Part shown: positions 16,064 through 24,642 of the stretch, piece after piece
Numbering within the stretch: the first letter of the stretch is position 1
How the letters are laid out: every line of letters begins with the position of its first letter
The notes under the pieces: model-generated
Told to the model about the DNA's origin: nothing
The model's database searches: none
The model's input: the letters and a program-made list of their open reading frames with translations, nothing else
Translations under genes and position numbers: made by a program
NCBI GenBank assembly: GCA_944332475.1
Contig: CALVKA010000004.1
Coordinates: forward strand, 1 to 64,000
DNA from: an uncultured Bacilli bacterium
GTDB lineage: Bacteria > Bacillota_I > Bacilli_A > RF39 > UBA660
Length of the DNA: 64,000 nucleotides
Direction: 5' to 3'

Positions 16064-16807
16064 CTATCCACACACCTTTAAGTATTCTTCTAATACATCC
16101 TCTACTTTGCCATCCATTCTAACTTCACCTTTGTATAACCAAACAGCACGATCACAGAATTGTTTTACTTGTTGCATACTATGTGTAACAATTACGATAG
16201 TTTTTCCTTCTTTTTTTAACTCTTTTAATTTATTAAAGCACTTTTCTTGGAAGTGTTGATCTCCTACTGCTAAGATTTCGTCAATTAAAAGGATGTCCGC
16301 TTGTACATTAATCGCAACAGAAAATGCAAGTCTCATGTACATTCCAGAAGAGTATGTTCTTACTGGATTATCAATAAAATCATGTAACTCTGAAAACTCT
16401 ATAATTTCATCGATTTTTTTATCAATTTCTTTTCTTGTTAATCCAAAAATAGATGAGTTAAAGTATATATTTTCTCTTCCTGTAAAGTCTTCATGAAATC
16501 CAGCACCTAACTCTAATAAAGATGTTAGTTTTCCATTGGTAGTAATTTTTCCTTTATTTGGATAGATAATTTTAGTCATTAATTTTAACAGTGTTGATTT
16601 TCCACTACCATTGGTTCCTATTAAGGCAACACTTTCACCTTTTTTGATTGTTAGATTGATATCTTTTAATACATGTAAGATAGAGTCTTTACTTTTATTC
16701 TTTTTGGAAAAAAACAAAATTTTTTCTTTTAAAGTATTTGCTTTATCATAATAAAGTTTAAAGTCTTTTGACACATGTGTTACTTTGATTGCTGTATCTT
16801 TTTCCAC
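16064..16807 (-). CDS. ABC transporter ATPase for polysaccharide/teichoic acid export (TagH-like)
   Basis: A 247-residue ATP-binding subunit with Walker A GTNGSGKST near 66, ABC signature YSSGMYMRLAFS near 150, Walker B ILLIDEILAVGD near 171 and the switch-His in IVTHS. It powers glycan export with the adjoining permease. It is the short form, without the C-terminal carbohydrate-binding extension seen in some TagH/Wzt proteins, so substrate recognition probably lies in the permease or lipid carrier. GAGGT directly abuts an ATG at 16813 but is six bases from a GTG at 16807, so the GTG start is preferred with moderate certainty. Confidence 0.9.
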   Translation of the reverse strand: MEKDTAIKVTHVSKDFKLYYDKANTLKEKILFFSKKNKSKDSILHVLKDINLTIKKGESVALIGTNGSGKSTLLKLMTKIIYPNKGKITTNGKLTSLLELGAGFHEDFTGRENIYFNSSIFGLTRKEIDKKIDEIIEFSELHDFIDNPVRTYSSGMYMRLAFSVAINVQADILLIDEILAVGDQHFQEKCFNKLKELKKEGKTIVIVTHSMQQVKQFCDRAVWLYKGEVRMDGKVEDVLEEYLKVCG

Positions 16808-16865
16808 AACCATACCTCATTTCTGTTTTAACCCTTTAATTTTTTTCATTTTTTATAGCGATATT

Positions 16866-16894
16866 ATTGTAACATATTTTTTTATTACTGACAA
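16866..16894 (-). promoter_or_regulatory. Promoter of the ABC exporter pair
   Basis: Minus-strand TTGTCA, a 17-base spacer and TACAAT, about 60 bases before the ATPase start. It separates the exporter from the long operon ending at 16902, which has no visible terminator. Confidence 0.7.
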
Positions 16895-16901
16895 ATTATG
16901 A

Positions 16902-18206
16902 TTATTTATTCGGTCTTGCGTTTATGGATTTAATTCCAAAATATCTTGCGTAAGTTTTATTGTTAGGATCTTTTTTAGATGGATATAAATCTCCTAGTCC
17001 ATAAGAAGCCGATTGTTTACATCTCGTATACATTGGTTCAAATTCAAACTCTTTAATCCCCTCTTTTTTCCCTTTTTTTATTGTTTCTATTCTGTTTTGC
17101 CAATTATTATAAAAATGATAAGAATCTTTAAATGTTAAAATATAACTACCGACAAATAGAAAGCTTATTATAATGACGGCATCTATTATTATAAATTTTT
17201 TTAATTTTTCTTTTATCTTTATATTGTTAAATAAAATTCCACATAAAATAATCATATAAATAATCATTATGGTCCATGAACGTTCTGGAAAATGAGGAGA
17301 TACTACCATCGAATAAATGGATATTATAAGTCCAATGAAAAAGAAATATATTTTTTTATTTATTTTTTGTTTTTTATAAAAATATATCGTTATTAATACA
17401 ATAAATATTATAATTGGAATTCCTAAAAAATTGGTTGCTGTTTGTGTGATAGACAGTGCTCTTTTCAACCATTTTAAAAGGATAAAGGTGTCATCGTGGA
17501 ATCCATTTCCTCTTATATAATTTCCTGGGGCTACAATCATAATTATAAAACCAATTAATACACCAACAATGCCTGCTATTTGTATTCTCGTTAGTTTTTC
17601 TTTCTTTAATATTTTTATAAACACATAAGCAAGTAACATAAAAACTAGACTTGCTCCTGTATTCTCATTCGTCCATCCAGCGAGAATTCCCAAAACACCA
17701 AATAAGATTACTTTTACTGTGTTATACTCTTTTTCTTTTTCTGTTATTCGTATAAATATATTTAAAAAAATTAACATTATGGTTGTTGTCCATAAGTAAT
17801 TACAAGAGCCAGTTAACCATAAAAATGCTTGCCCAAATGCCGGGGTAAAGAACCACAAAAAGAAAAAGATTAAAATTAGATATAATGGATGATGTTTTTT
17901 CCCTTCTCTTATTATTTCGTATATCAAATATATCATCAGGGTAAACATACCTGCGTTTAAAACATTAAACATAATTTTATTATTCATCAAGAAAAATTGT
18001 GCGAAAATATGAGCAATATTTCGTCCACCCCAGTTAAAATAAAACCATTTTTGATATTCCAATATATCTTTTAAACTATTTATTTTACCATCTAATCCAT
18101 ATGTATAATTAAAGTCATCCATGATTAGTGGTGTAATCATATTTAAAGCAAACATAACGATAAAAATAATAAAAAGAATTATTATTATCTTCTTTTGTGC
18201 TTTCAT
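16902..18206 (-). CDS. DUF6056-like polytopic membrane protein, copy 1
   Basis: A 434-residue protein with about ten membrane helices. The first extracytoplasmic loop has MDDFNYTYG and a FYFNWGGRNIAHIFAQFF stretch, then GQAFLWLTGSCNYLWTT, WTNENTGASL, APGNYIRGN and HFPERSW. These are the conserved points of the DUF6056 family, found in Gram-positive polysaccharide loci; an Asp-rich first loop and this topology recall lipid-phosphosugar-using GT-C glycosyltransferases, but that is inference. A paralogue lies at 20050. It is the last gene of the operon that begins at 27878. Confidence 0.7.
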   Translation of the reverse strand: MKAQKKIIIILFIIFIVMFALNMITPLIMDDFNYTYGLDGKINSLKDILEYQKWFYFNWGGRNIAHIFAQFFLMNNKIMFNVLNAGMFTLMIYLIYEIIREGKKHHPLYLILIFFFLWFFTPAFGQAFLWLTGSCNYLWTTTIMLIFLNIFIRITEKEKEYNTVKVILFGVLGILAGWTNENTGASLVFMLLAYVFIKILKKEKLTRIQIAGIVGVLIGFIIMIVAPGNYIRGNGFHDDTFILLKWLKRALSITQTATNFLGIPIIIFIVLITIYFYKKQKINKKIYFFFIGLIISIYSMVVSPHFPERSWTIMIIYMIILCGILFNNIKIKEKLKKFIIIDAVIIISFLFVGSYILTFKDSYHFYNNWQNRIETIKKGKKEGIKEFEFEPMYTRCKQSASYGLGDLYPSKKDPNNKTYARYFGIKSINARPNK

Positions 18207-18243
18207 TACTTCCTAACTCCTCTCACCAATTGTTAGTTATTTA

Positions 18244-19323
18244 TTATGCTATTTTTTTCTTTAATTGTTTTGTTTTTTTTGCAATAAAATTATATATATA
18301 ATTAAAAATGAATGCTCCTATATAAGACAATATACTTGTTACTACCAAGACAAGTATAATTAACACTATCACATTAATAAATCTATTAGGAACTATAATT
18401 TTTTGAGCATATTTATTTACATATTCTAATACAATTACATGAATCATGTATATATATAAACTATTGGTTGCGATTTTATTGATTAGCTTTTCTAGTTTAT
18501 TGGGAATTTTTAGTTTATCATAATTATTTTTTACTAATAAAAATGCCGAGATAGATGGCATTATTGGAAATATAGAAGAAACTGTGAACATTGCATCGTT
18601 TCTCATATTATCTATATAAAATAAATCAAAAACTGGAAGTAATAAAATACTCAATACTCCTAATATATAGATTTTCTTTCTAGTTTTTTCCTTTATGTCA
18701 TATTTATACAAATAATATCCAACTAATAAATAATTGATACAAATCGTTAGATTGGATAATGATAATCCACTAAATAAAGTTACATCATATCTTTGAGTAA
18801 ATAATTGTATGAAATTGATTCCATTCCCCATAATAAATATAACTATAATCAAATTTCTTAATTCTTTTTTCTTTAATCCTTTTACTAATATACTGATAAA
18901 TGGAAGTAATATATATATTCTAATTATCTCTGCCATGAACCAAAGATGGTATTTAGCTCCACCATATGATGTTAATATTTGAAAGAAGTTTAATAATGAC
19001 ATTGAATCTAATGCATTTCTTTTTTCATATATATAATAAATGATTGTAAAAATTACAAGTGGAATTACTAATTTTGGCAGTCTTTTTTTTAAATAGTCTT
19101 TATAACTAGTTTCATTTTTTTTATTTAACATAAAAATTCCTGTAATCATAAAGAATATTGGAACTGCTACTCTTGTAAAAGAGTCTCCTAGAGATAAAAT
19201 AAAATAATACGTTCTATTAGAATTAATATACAAATCTCTATATATGGCAAACACGTGAATTAAAATCACTAATATAATAGATATTGCTTTTAAAAAATCA
19301 CAATATTTTACTCGTTCTTTCAT
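18244..19323 (-). CDS. Acyltransferase-3-family membrane O-acyltransferase, copy 1
   Basis: A 359-residue protein with about ten membrane helices. It opens with VKYCDFLKAISIILVILIHV, which carries the family's catalytic-type His, followed by RVAVPIFFMITGIFML and HLWFMAEIIRIYILLPFIS. Family members (WecH, OatA membrane domain, WcjE-like proteins) transfer acetyl or other acyl groups to sugars across the membrane. It lacks a fused SGNH domain, but a separate SGNH protein is encoded just upstream in the operon, so the pair may act together as split OatA-like enzymes do; this is inference. An AGAGGT ribosome site supports the start. A paralogue is at 21584. Confidence 0.85.
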   Translation of the reverse strand: MKERVKYCDFLKAISIILVILIHVFAIYRDLYINSNRTYYFILSLGDSFTRVAVPIFFMITGIFMLNKKNETSYKDYLKKRLPKLVIPLVIFTIIYYIYEKRNALDSMSLLNFFQILTSYGGAKYHLWFMAEIIRIYILLPFISILVKGLKKKELRNLIIVIFIMGNGINFIQLFTQRYDVTLFSGLSLSNLTICINYLLVGYYLYKYDIKEKTRKKIYILGVLSILLLPVFDLFYIDNMRNDAMFTVSSIFPIMPSISAFLLVKNNYDKLKIPNKLEKLINKIATNSLYIYMIHVIVLEYVNKYAQKIIVPNRFINVIVLIILVLVVTSILSYIGAFIFNYIYNFIAKKTKQLKKKIA

Positions 19324-19333
19324 GTTACTACCT

Positions 19334-20035
19334 CTACTCTTCTACATATGGATCTAATACTTTTGTTACTTTTAAATACCCTAAATTGCTTAAATGTAGT
19401 CCGTCTGTTGTATAAGCTGTTTTTAGATTTCCATCTTCATCAATCAAATGACTATATACGTCAATATACGTTACGTTATGTTTGTTACATATCTGTTTGA
19501 TGTTCTTATTTACTTTTTGAATGACTTTATTTTCTCTCTTACTAACTGTATCCATATCGATTTTTTCATCATCTGATCTATTTACTGGATAAATAGATTG
19601 AACATATATTTTACAATTTGGTCTATGCTTTTTGATACGCTTTATTATTTTTTCAATATTATCTACTAACTCGTCTTCTCCAGTATTTGTATTTAAATCA
19701 TTTGTACCTATTAATAAAAAGACTTTTGTTGGATTATATTGATATACTAACTCTTCTAGTTCTGGTAATAACTCAAACGTTCTATAACCAGCTTTTCCAC
19801 TATTTACAATTGGGACTGAATCTTCATATAATCCTTCAAATGGACACCAATCTGTAATAGAATCTCCTAAAAAGACAAAATTTTCATTTTTGGCTATTTC
19901 TACAGTTTCATCTATAGTGTTTTCTGTTTTTTGTTCTTGATTTGCTTGGGTATTGGGCATTGTCAAAAATGTTGTTATGGCAATGATATTTAGTATTCCT
20001 ACTAAAATCAATATTTTCTCTATTGTTGTTTTCAT
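19334..20035 (-). CDS. Membrane-anchored SGNH/GDSL-family esterase or acyltransferase partner
   Basis: A 233-residue protein with an uncleaved-looking N-terminal helix (about 8-26) and an extracytoplasmic SGNH domain. Block I is FLGDSITDW (nucleophile Ser), block II has NSGKAGYRT, block III is LLIGTNDLN, and block V is DGLHLSNLGYLKV with the catalytic Asp-His. Enzymes of this family hydrolyse or transfer acyl esters on glycans. Its position between the DUF6056-like gene and an acyltransferase-3 gene points to O-acyl decoration of the surface polymer, either completing transfer or trimming. AAAGGAG lies before the ATG. Confidence 0.85.
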   Translation of the reverse strand: MKTTIEKILILVGILNIIAITTFLTMPNTQANQEQKTENTIDETVEIAKNENFVFLGDSITDWCPFEGLYEDSVPIVNSGKAGYRTFELLPELEELVYQYNPTKVFLLIGTNDLNTNTGEDELVDNIEKIIKRIKKHRPNCKIYVQSIYPVNRSDDEKIDMDTVSKRENKVIQKVNKNIKQICNKHNVTYIDVYSHLIDEDGNLKTAYTTDGLHLSNLGYLKVTKVLDPYVEE

Positions 20036-20049
20036 CTTTTTTCTCCTTT

Positions 20050-21375
20050 CTATTCGGTTTGAGCTTGTATACTTTTAACATTGAAATAATCTGCCAAATC
20101 ATTATTTGGCCAAATATCTTTATCTTCTACAATATCGGATAATCCATACGTTGGATTATGATTGTTTCCTGTATAATAAGGTGATAGCTTAATTTCTGTG
20201 TTTTCTTTTTCTTTTTGCTTTTCTATATATTGTTCACGATATTCCCAGGTGTTTCTTAAATTATTTATATCAATGCCTGTAGATATATATTCACTAATAT
20301 ACATTACTGATAAAACAATACAGAAGTCAACTATAATATATTTATATATCTTATTTAGTTTATCTAAATCATAAAGTAGGATACCACTAGCAATTAATAA
20401 AAATACAATTACTCCTGTCCAAGAACGTTCTGGAAATACTGGAGATAATACCATTGAATATATTGTTGCACCACTTCCAATAATAAAAATATAAGAATCA
20501 TTTTCAACTTTCTTTTTATAATAGACTTTAATAGACATTGCTATTACAATTAAAATTATTAATGGTAATAGATAGTTTTCGGCTGTTATTGTCATTTCTA
20601 CTGCTCGTTTTATTATTTTAAATAATATAAACGTATTATCTTGAACTTCCGTTGCTCTAGCAAAGTTACCTGGTGCTAATATCATGAAGGCAAATCCGAT
20701 TAATGCTCCAAGAAAGGCTACTATTCTTAGTTTGCTAATTTTTTCTTTTTTATTCCATATTTTTGACATTATTATATAAGATAATAAAATGACTAATAAG
20801 CCAGCGGAGGTATTTTCATTGGTCCATCCAGCAAGAACACCTAATAAAAATATCCCTATTAACTTTATGATTGATGGGTCTTGTTTGTTTTTTCTATATA
20901 TCCATAAAAACCATAAAATTAATACTGTCGTCCATAGATAATTACAAGAACCAATTAACCATAAACATGTTTGTCCAAATACTGGTAAGATAAACCATAG
21001 GCCTAAGTGAATTAATAATAAAAATAATGGCTTATCTTCTCTATCTCCTCTAATGTGCAAATACATTAGATAAATTAAGGCAATATAAATAATAGGATTG
21101 GCTATACTAAATACAACTTTCGGGAATAATAGAAAAAATTGTGCTATAGTATGTGCTACTGTTCTTCCTCCCCAATTAAAATAATGCCACCATTGATAAT
21201 TGACAACATCCATTAAACTATTAATTTTAGTCTTATCAAGGTTTAATGAATAAGAATAATCATCAGCAAGTAGTGGAGTTAATAAATTTAGTACTAACAT
21301 CATAAGGAAGATACTAACTAATATGATTATTGTTTGTTGTTTGTTAGGCAGTTTTATGCTTTTTAACTTCTTCAT
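20050..21375 (-). CDS. DUF6056-like polytopic membrane protein, copy 2
   Basis: A 441-residue paralogue of the 16902 product with the same layout of about ten helices. Matching points are LADDYSYSLN, HYFNWGGRTVAHTIAQFFLL, GQTCLWLIGSCNYLWTT, WTNENTSAGL, APGNFARAT and VFPERSW. The C-terminal tail after the last helix (about 370-441) is polar and ends near YFNVKSIQAQTE, like copy 1 (YFGIKSINARPNK), so that tail is conserved and probably functional. The role is unknown; a GT-C-like glycosyl transfer role is inference. An AAGGAG ribosome site is present. Directly upstream lies a decayed glycosyltransferase tail. Confidence 0.7.
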   Translation of the reverse strand: MKKLKSIKLPNKQQTIIILVSIFLMMLVLNLLTPLLADDYSYSLNLDKTKINSLMDVVNYQWWHYFNWGGRTVAHTIAQFFLLFPKVVFSIANPIIYIALIYLMYLHIRGDREDKPLFLLLIHLGLWFILPVFGQTCLWLIGSCNYLWTTVLILWFLWIYRKNKQDPSIIKLIGIFLLGVLAGWTNENTSAGLLVILLSYIIMSKIWNKKEKISKLRIVAFLGALIGFAFMILAPGNFARATEVQDNTFILFKIIKRAVEMTITAENYLLPLIILIVIAMSIKVYYKKKVENDSYIFIIGSGATIYSMVLSPVFPERSWTGVIVFLLIASGILLYDLDKLNKIYKYIIVDFCIVLSVMYISEYISTGIDINNLRNTWEYREQYIEKQKEKENTEIKLSPYYTGNNHNPTYGLSDIVEDKDIWPNNDLADYFNVKSIQAQTE

Positions 21376-21399
21376 GTTTTTCTCCTTAATTATTTTCTA

Positions 21400-21530
21400 A
21401 TTTTCTCTATATAAACTACAATATATTTTAATTGATATTTCATTTTTTTCAATAGTTCCTATGAAAAAAAATCAATTTTCATATTTTTTACTGTCTTTAA
21501 TAGATTTCTAATATGTAATTATATCCATAT
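21400..21530 (-). pseudogene. Decayed GT2 C-terminus, remnant of a duplicated glycan module
   Basis: This non-coding stretch aligns with the 3' end of the GT2 gene at 22667. A 17-base block around 21445-21460 is identical to 22725-22741, and flanking bases match with few gaps. Read on the minus strand it gives KKYEN, a UGA where the intact gene has CGA, then GTIEKNE and KIYCSLYREN against the intact RRTIEKNK and KVYCNIYRRV. The next gene downstream is DUF6056-like copy 2. The remaining bases up to 21583 are AT-rich and show no gene. Confidence 0.75.
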
Positions 21531-21583
21531 GTATTATCATTACTTCAAGTACCTATTGTATTTTTTATCATATTTAACTATAT

Positions 21584-22654
21584 TTATGTTTGTTTTATAG
21601 ATTTATATTTTAGGGTTAATTTTTTTATTGTTTTTATTAATTTATCCCAAATAATAGCAATTATAAATGAAATTATGATTGTTATTATATAATATATTAT
21701 CATCCAAATTATATCCTCTAGAAAACGGGCGTTTATTCTATACTTTAATAATATTTTATTTAATATCTCTACTACTAATACATGCCATAAATATATATAG
21801 AATATATTACCAGCATTATTAGAAATAAAATTATCTATTATATTAGGCATTTTTACTTTAGAATAATTATTTTTAAAGAAAAGGAATACTACTATAGTTG
21901 GCATAATTACAAAAGGAGATGTTCCTCCTAAAAACAAATCTTTAATTCCATCTTTACTTATTATGAAAGAACAAATAGGCATCAAAATAATAGAGATTAT
22001 ACTTAAAATAACCTTTGTTTTTGTAATTTTAATATCATATTTATATACATAATATCCTATAAAAAGATAATTCATATAAATGATTAGATTTGGTAAAGAA
22101 AAATTAATCAGTAATTGTGGTCCAAATGTTAAAGATATAGCAGATATGGCGTTAAAAGTATTACCTAATAAAAATATTATAAGTATTATGATTTCTAATT
22201 CTTTTTTACTTAAAGTCTTTATTAGTTTTTTTAAAAAAGGTATAAATATATAAATTAATATGATTACAGGCATAAACCATAAATGATACATAGGTCGATC
22301 TGAAGTCATTATAGCAAGAAATTCATAAATAGACATATTACTATCAAAATGAGAATATATATAATATATTATAGAAAAAAGAAGATAAGTTAATAAAAAC
22401 TTCAAAACTCTTTTTTTGAAAAATTTAAAATAATTTTCATCCTTTTCCTTTTTAGTAAGCATTAATATACCTGTAAGCATAAAGAACAAAGGTACCCCTA
22501 TCCTGGTGAAACAATCAAAAAAGGTAACTAATGTATATTTCAGAGTACTAGTTGAGAAGTATTGATGTCTAAATATACCTAACACATGGATTAGAATCAC
22601 ATTTAATATTGCAACAAAGCGCAGACCGTCCAAATATTTCACTCTTTTTTTCAT
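21584..22654 (-). CDS. Acyltransferase-3-family membrane O-acyltransferase, copy 2
   Basis: A 356-residue paralogue of the 18244 product with about ten membrane helices. It opens VKYLDGLRFVAILNVILIHV with the catalytic-type His, followed by RIGVPLFFMLTGILML and MYHLWFMPVIILIYIFIPF. The role is probably acylation of a sugar in the surface glycan. The ATG at 22654 has AGGTGA nine bases upstream; the longer frame from a GTG at 22666 would use part of that ribosome site and directly touch the preceding stop, so it is rejected. It follows a GT2 gene by 12 bases and precedes the decayed GT2 tail. Confidence 0.85.
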   Translation of the reverse strand: MKKRVKYLDGLRFVAILNVILIHVLGIFRHQYFSTSTLKYTLVTFFDCFTRIGVPLFFMLTGILMLTKKEKDENYFKFFKKRVLKFLLTYLLFSIIYYIYSHFDSNMSIYEFLAIMTSDRPMYHLWFMPVIILIYIFIPFLKKLIKTLSKKELEIIILIIFLLGNTFNAISAISLTFGPQLLINFSLPNLIIYMNYLFIGYYVYKYDIKITKTKVILSIISIILMPICSFIISKDGIKDLFLGGTSPFVIMPTIVVFLFFKNNYSKVKMPNIIDNFISNNAGNIFYIYLWHVLVVEILNKILLKYRINARFLEDIIWMIIYYIITIIISFIIAIIWDKLIKTIKKLTLKYKSIKQT

Positions 22655-22666
22655 AATTATTGTCAC

Positions 22667-23629
22667 CTATATTCGATTGACTACCCTTCTATATATATTG
22701 CAATACACTTTTGTCAAAAATTTATTTTTTTCAATAGTTCTTCGTAAAAAGCCTCGATTTTCATAATATTTATTATTTTTGTAGTCTGGAATGTTATCTT
22801 TCATGTATTGAAAGGTTCTATCAATAAAATTGAATCCTATCTCTTTGTCTATTTGTACTCTTTGTTGAATCGTATAATTGGTCAGAATCCTTACAGATAG
22901 TTTATCCACAGTTTCTGTGAATTCTTTTCTTTTAGAAAAATAATTTCTAATTTTATCCACAATTTGAATAATATCAAATACTCTTTCATCTCTTACTGTT
23001 GTTTCGCTATTTTTATGAATGACATAATAATTTAACGGTTTCTTTATGTAACCTATTTTTTTTGCTTTATCCATTGTTTCAATTACAAATGGGGCATCTT
23101 CATATTTTAAATTTTCTACAAATTTTATTTTGTTTTTCTTTAAAAGATCTGTTTTATATAGTTTGTTCCAAGGGGCTAAATTTACATCTAATAATAATTG
23201 TTTATTCTCTTTTAACGTTGTATTTTGAAATTCTGGTATTTTTATTTCTTCTTGCTTTTCTGTTTCTTCTTCTACACGATAAAAATTGCAGATTACTAAA
23301 TCTAACTTTTCTTTTTCTGCTTTTGCATATAATTCTTCACAAGCGTGTGTTGCTAGATAGTCATCACTGTCTAGGAACATAATATATTTCCCTGTTGCTT
23401 TATCTATTCCAAAATTTCTTGTTTTACCAATTCCTTGATTTTTATTTTTAAAATATTTTATTCTTTTATCTTTATAGCTTTTTATAATGTCTTCAGATGT
23501 ATCAGTAGAGCCATCATTTACTAAAACAAATTCTAATTCTTGCTTTGTTTGGTTTATTAGTGATTTAATACATTTATTTAAATATTTTTCAGCATTGTAT
23601 ATTGGTACAATAATACTAATGTCGGTCAT
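22667..23629 (-). CDS. GT2-family glycosyltransferase
   Basis: A 320-residue cytoplasmic inverting transferase. The GT-A domain has ISIIVPIYNAEKYL, FVLVNDGSTDTS, GIGKTRNFGIDKATG and the DxD-like site MFLDSDDYL near 88-96; WNKLYKTDLLK near 150 is the usual second half of capsule/EPS enzymes. The C-terminal helices are basic. It uses a nucleotide-sugar to extend a lipid-linked glycan; the sugar is not predictable. The ribosome site is weak (purine-rich GAAGAA), and the gene directly abuts the DPM1-like gene, consistent with coupled translation. Its 3' end is the source of the decayed copy at 21400. Confidence 0.85.
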   Translation of the reverse strand: MTDISIIVPIYNAEKYLNKCIKSLINQTKQELEFVLVNDGSTDTSEDIIKSYKDKRIKYFKNKNQGIGKTRNFGIDKATGKYIMFLDSDDYLATHACEELYAKAEKEKLDLVICNFYRVEEETEKQEEIKIPEFQNTTLKENKQLLLDVNLAPWNKLYKTDLLKKNKIKFVENLKYEDAPFVIETMDKAKKIGYIKKPLNYYVIHKNSETTVRDERVFDIIQIVDKIRNYFSKRKEFTETVDKLSVRILTNYTIQQRVQIDKEIGFNFIDRTFQYMKDNIPDYKNNKYYENRGFLRRTIEKNKFLTKVYCNIYRRVVNRI

Positions 23630-24631
23630 TTATTTTTCTTCTTTCTTACTTTCTTTTTCTTTTAAGTCTTTTTCTGTTTCAGAAGGAATGTAAATTGGTC
23701 TTTTCTTTACTTCTAAGTATAGTTTTGACATATACATTCCAAATACTCCTAGGAAGAACAATTGTACTCCACTAACAAACATAATCATACAGGCTAATGA
23801 TGGCCAACCACTTACTGGGTCTCCAAACGCTAAAGTTTTTACAATAATTACAATTATTAAAATAAAAGCAATTAAGCAAAAAATTAATCCAATGATAGCA
23901 GCCATTACTAATGGTGTTGTAGAGAATGCTAGTATTCCTTCTAGTGCATATTTAAATAATTTCCAAAAGTTGAATTTAGATGTTCCAGCTACTCTATCGG
24001 GTGCTTCATATTCTATCCACTTTGTATTAAATCCTACAAAACTAAATATTCCTTTTGAATATCTATTGTATTCCTTCATATTTACAATGGCATCTACCAT
24101 TTTTCTTTTCATTAATCTAAAATCTCTTGCTCCTGGTACTTGTGGAGTTGATGAGATTTTACCAATTAATTTATACCAACAGTTCGTAAAAAACTTTCTT
24201 AATGGACTATAGCCTTTATGACTTGGACTACAAAGTGCTACACAGTCAAATCCTTCTTCTTTGATGTCATGGTACATTTCCTTTACCATCTCTGGTGGAT
24301 CTTGCATATCTGCATCCATAATTGCAACATAGTCTCCTGTTGCATTCTCAAGTCCGGCATACATACCAGCTTCTTTTCCAAAATTTCTAGAAAAAGAAAT
24401 AAATCGTACTCTTTCGTCTTTTTCTGATAATTCTTTTAATATAGTCAATGTATTATCTTTACTACCATCATTGATAAATAAAAATTCAAACTCTACCTGT
24501 TTCATTTCTTTTGCTATTTTTGTTATTTCTTCATAAAAAATAGGAAGTGATTCTTCTTCGTTATAACATGGAACAACAATTGATATTTTTTCTTTTTTTG
24601 TACTTTTTACATTACTATTTTCTTTTTTCAT
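23630..24631 (-). CDS. DPM1/GtrB-like polyprenyl-phosphate glycosyltransferase
   Basis: A 333-residue enzyme with a GT-A catalytic domain (about 15-235) carrying KISIVVPCYNEEESLP, FLFINDGSKDNT, FSRNFGKEAGMYAGLENATGD (quoted only in part as key points), VAIMDADMQDPP near 100, and DFRLMKR. Two C-terminal membrane helices (about 240-265 and 280-305) match GtrB-type proteins, which load glucose or another sugar onto undecaprenyl phosphate. Such lipid-phosphosugars feed GT-C enzymes outside the membrane, which would fit the two DUF6056-like proteins in the same operon. That functional link is inference. The start is the ATG with GAGGT seven bases upstream, not the TTG at 24637. Confidence 0.88.
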   Translation of the reverse strand: MKKENSNVKSTKKEKISIVVPCYNEEESLPIFYEEITKIAKEMKQVEFEFLFINDGSKDNTLTILKELSEKDERVRFISFSRNFGKEAGMYAGLENATGDYVAIMDADMQDPPEMVKEMYHDIKEEGFDCVALCSPSHKGYSPLRKFFTNCWYKLIGKISSTPQVPGARDFRLMKRKMVDAIVNMKEYNRYSKGIFSFVGFNTKWIEYEAPDRVAGTSKFNFWKLFKYALEGILAFSTTPLVMAAIIGLIFCLIAFILIIVIIVKTLAFGDPVSGWPSLACMIMFVSGVQLFFLGVFGMYMSKLYLEVKKRPIYIPSETEKDLKEKESKKEEK

Positions 24632-24642
24632 ATTCAATACCT

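Noticed and set aside
21376-21583. Long leader as a possible riboswitch or attenuator
   Set aside because: No stable stem or terminator is visible, and about 130 bases align with the 3' end of a nearby GT2 gene.
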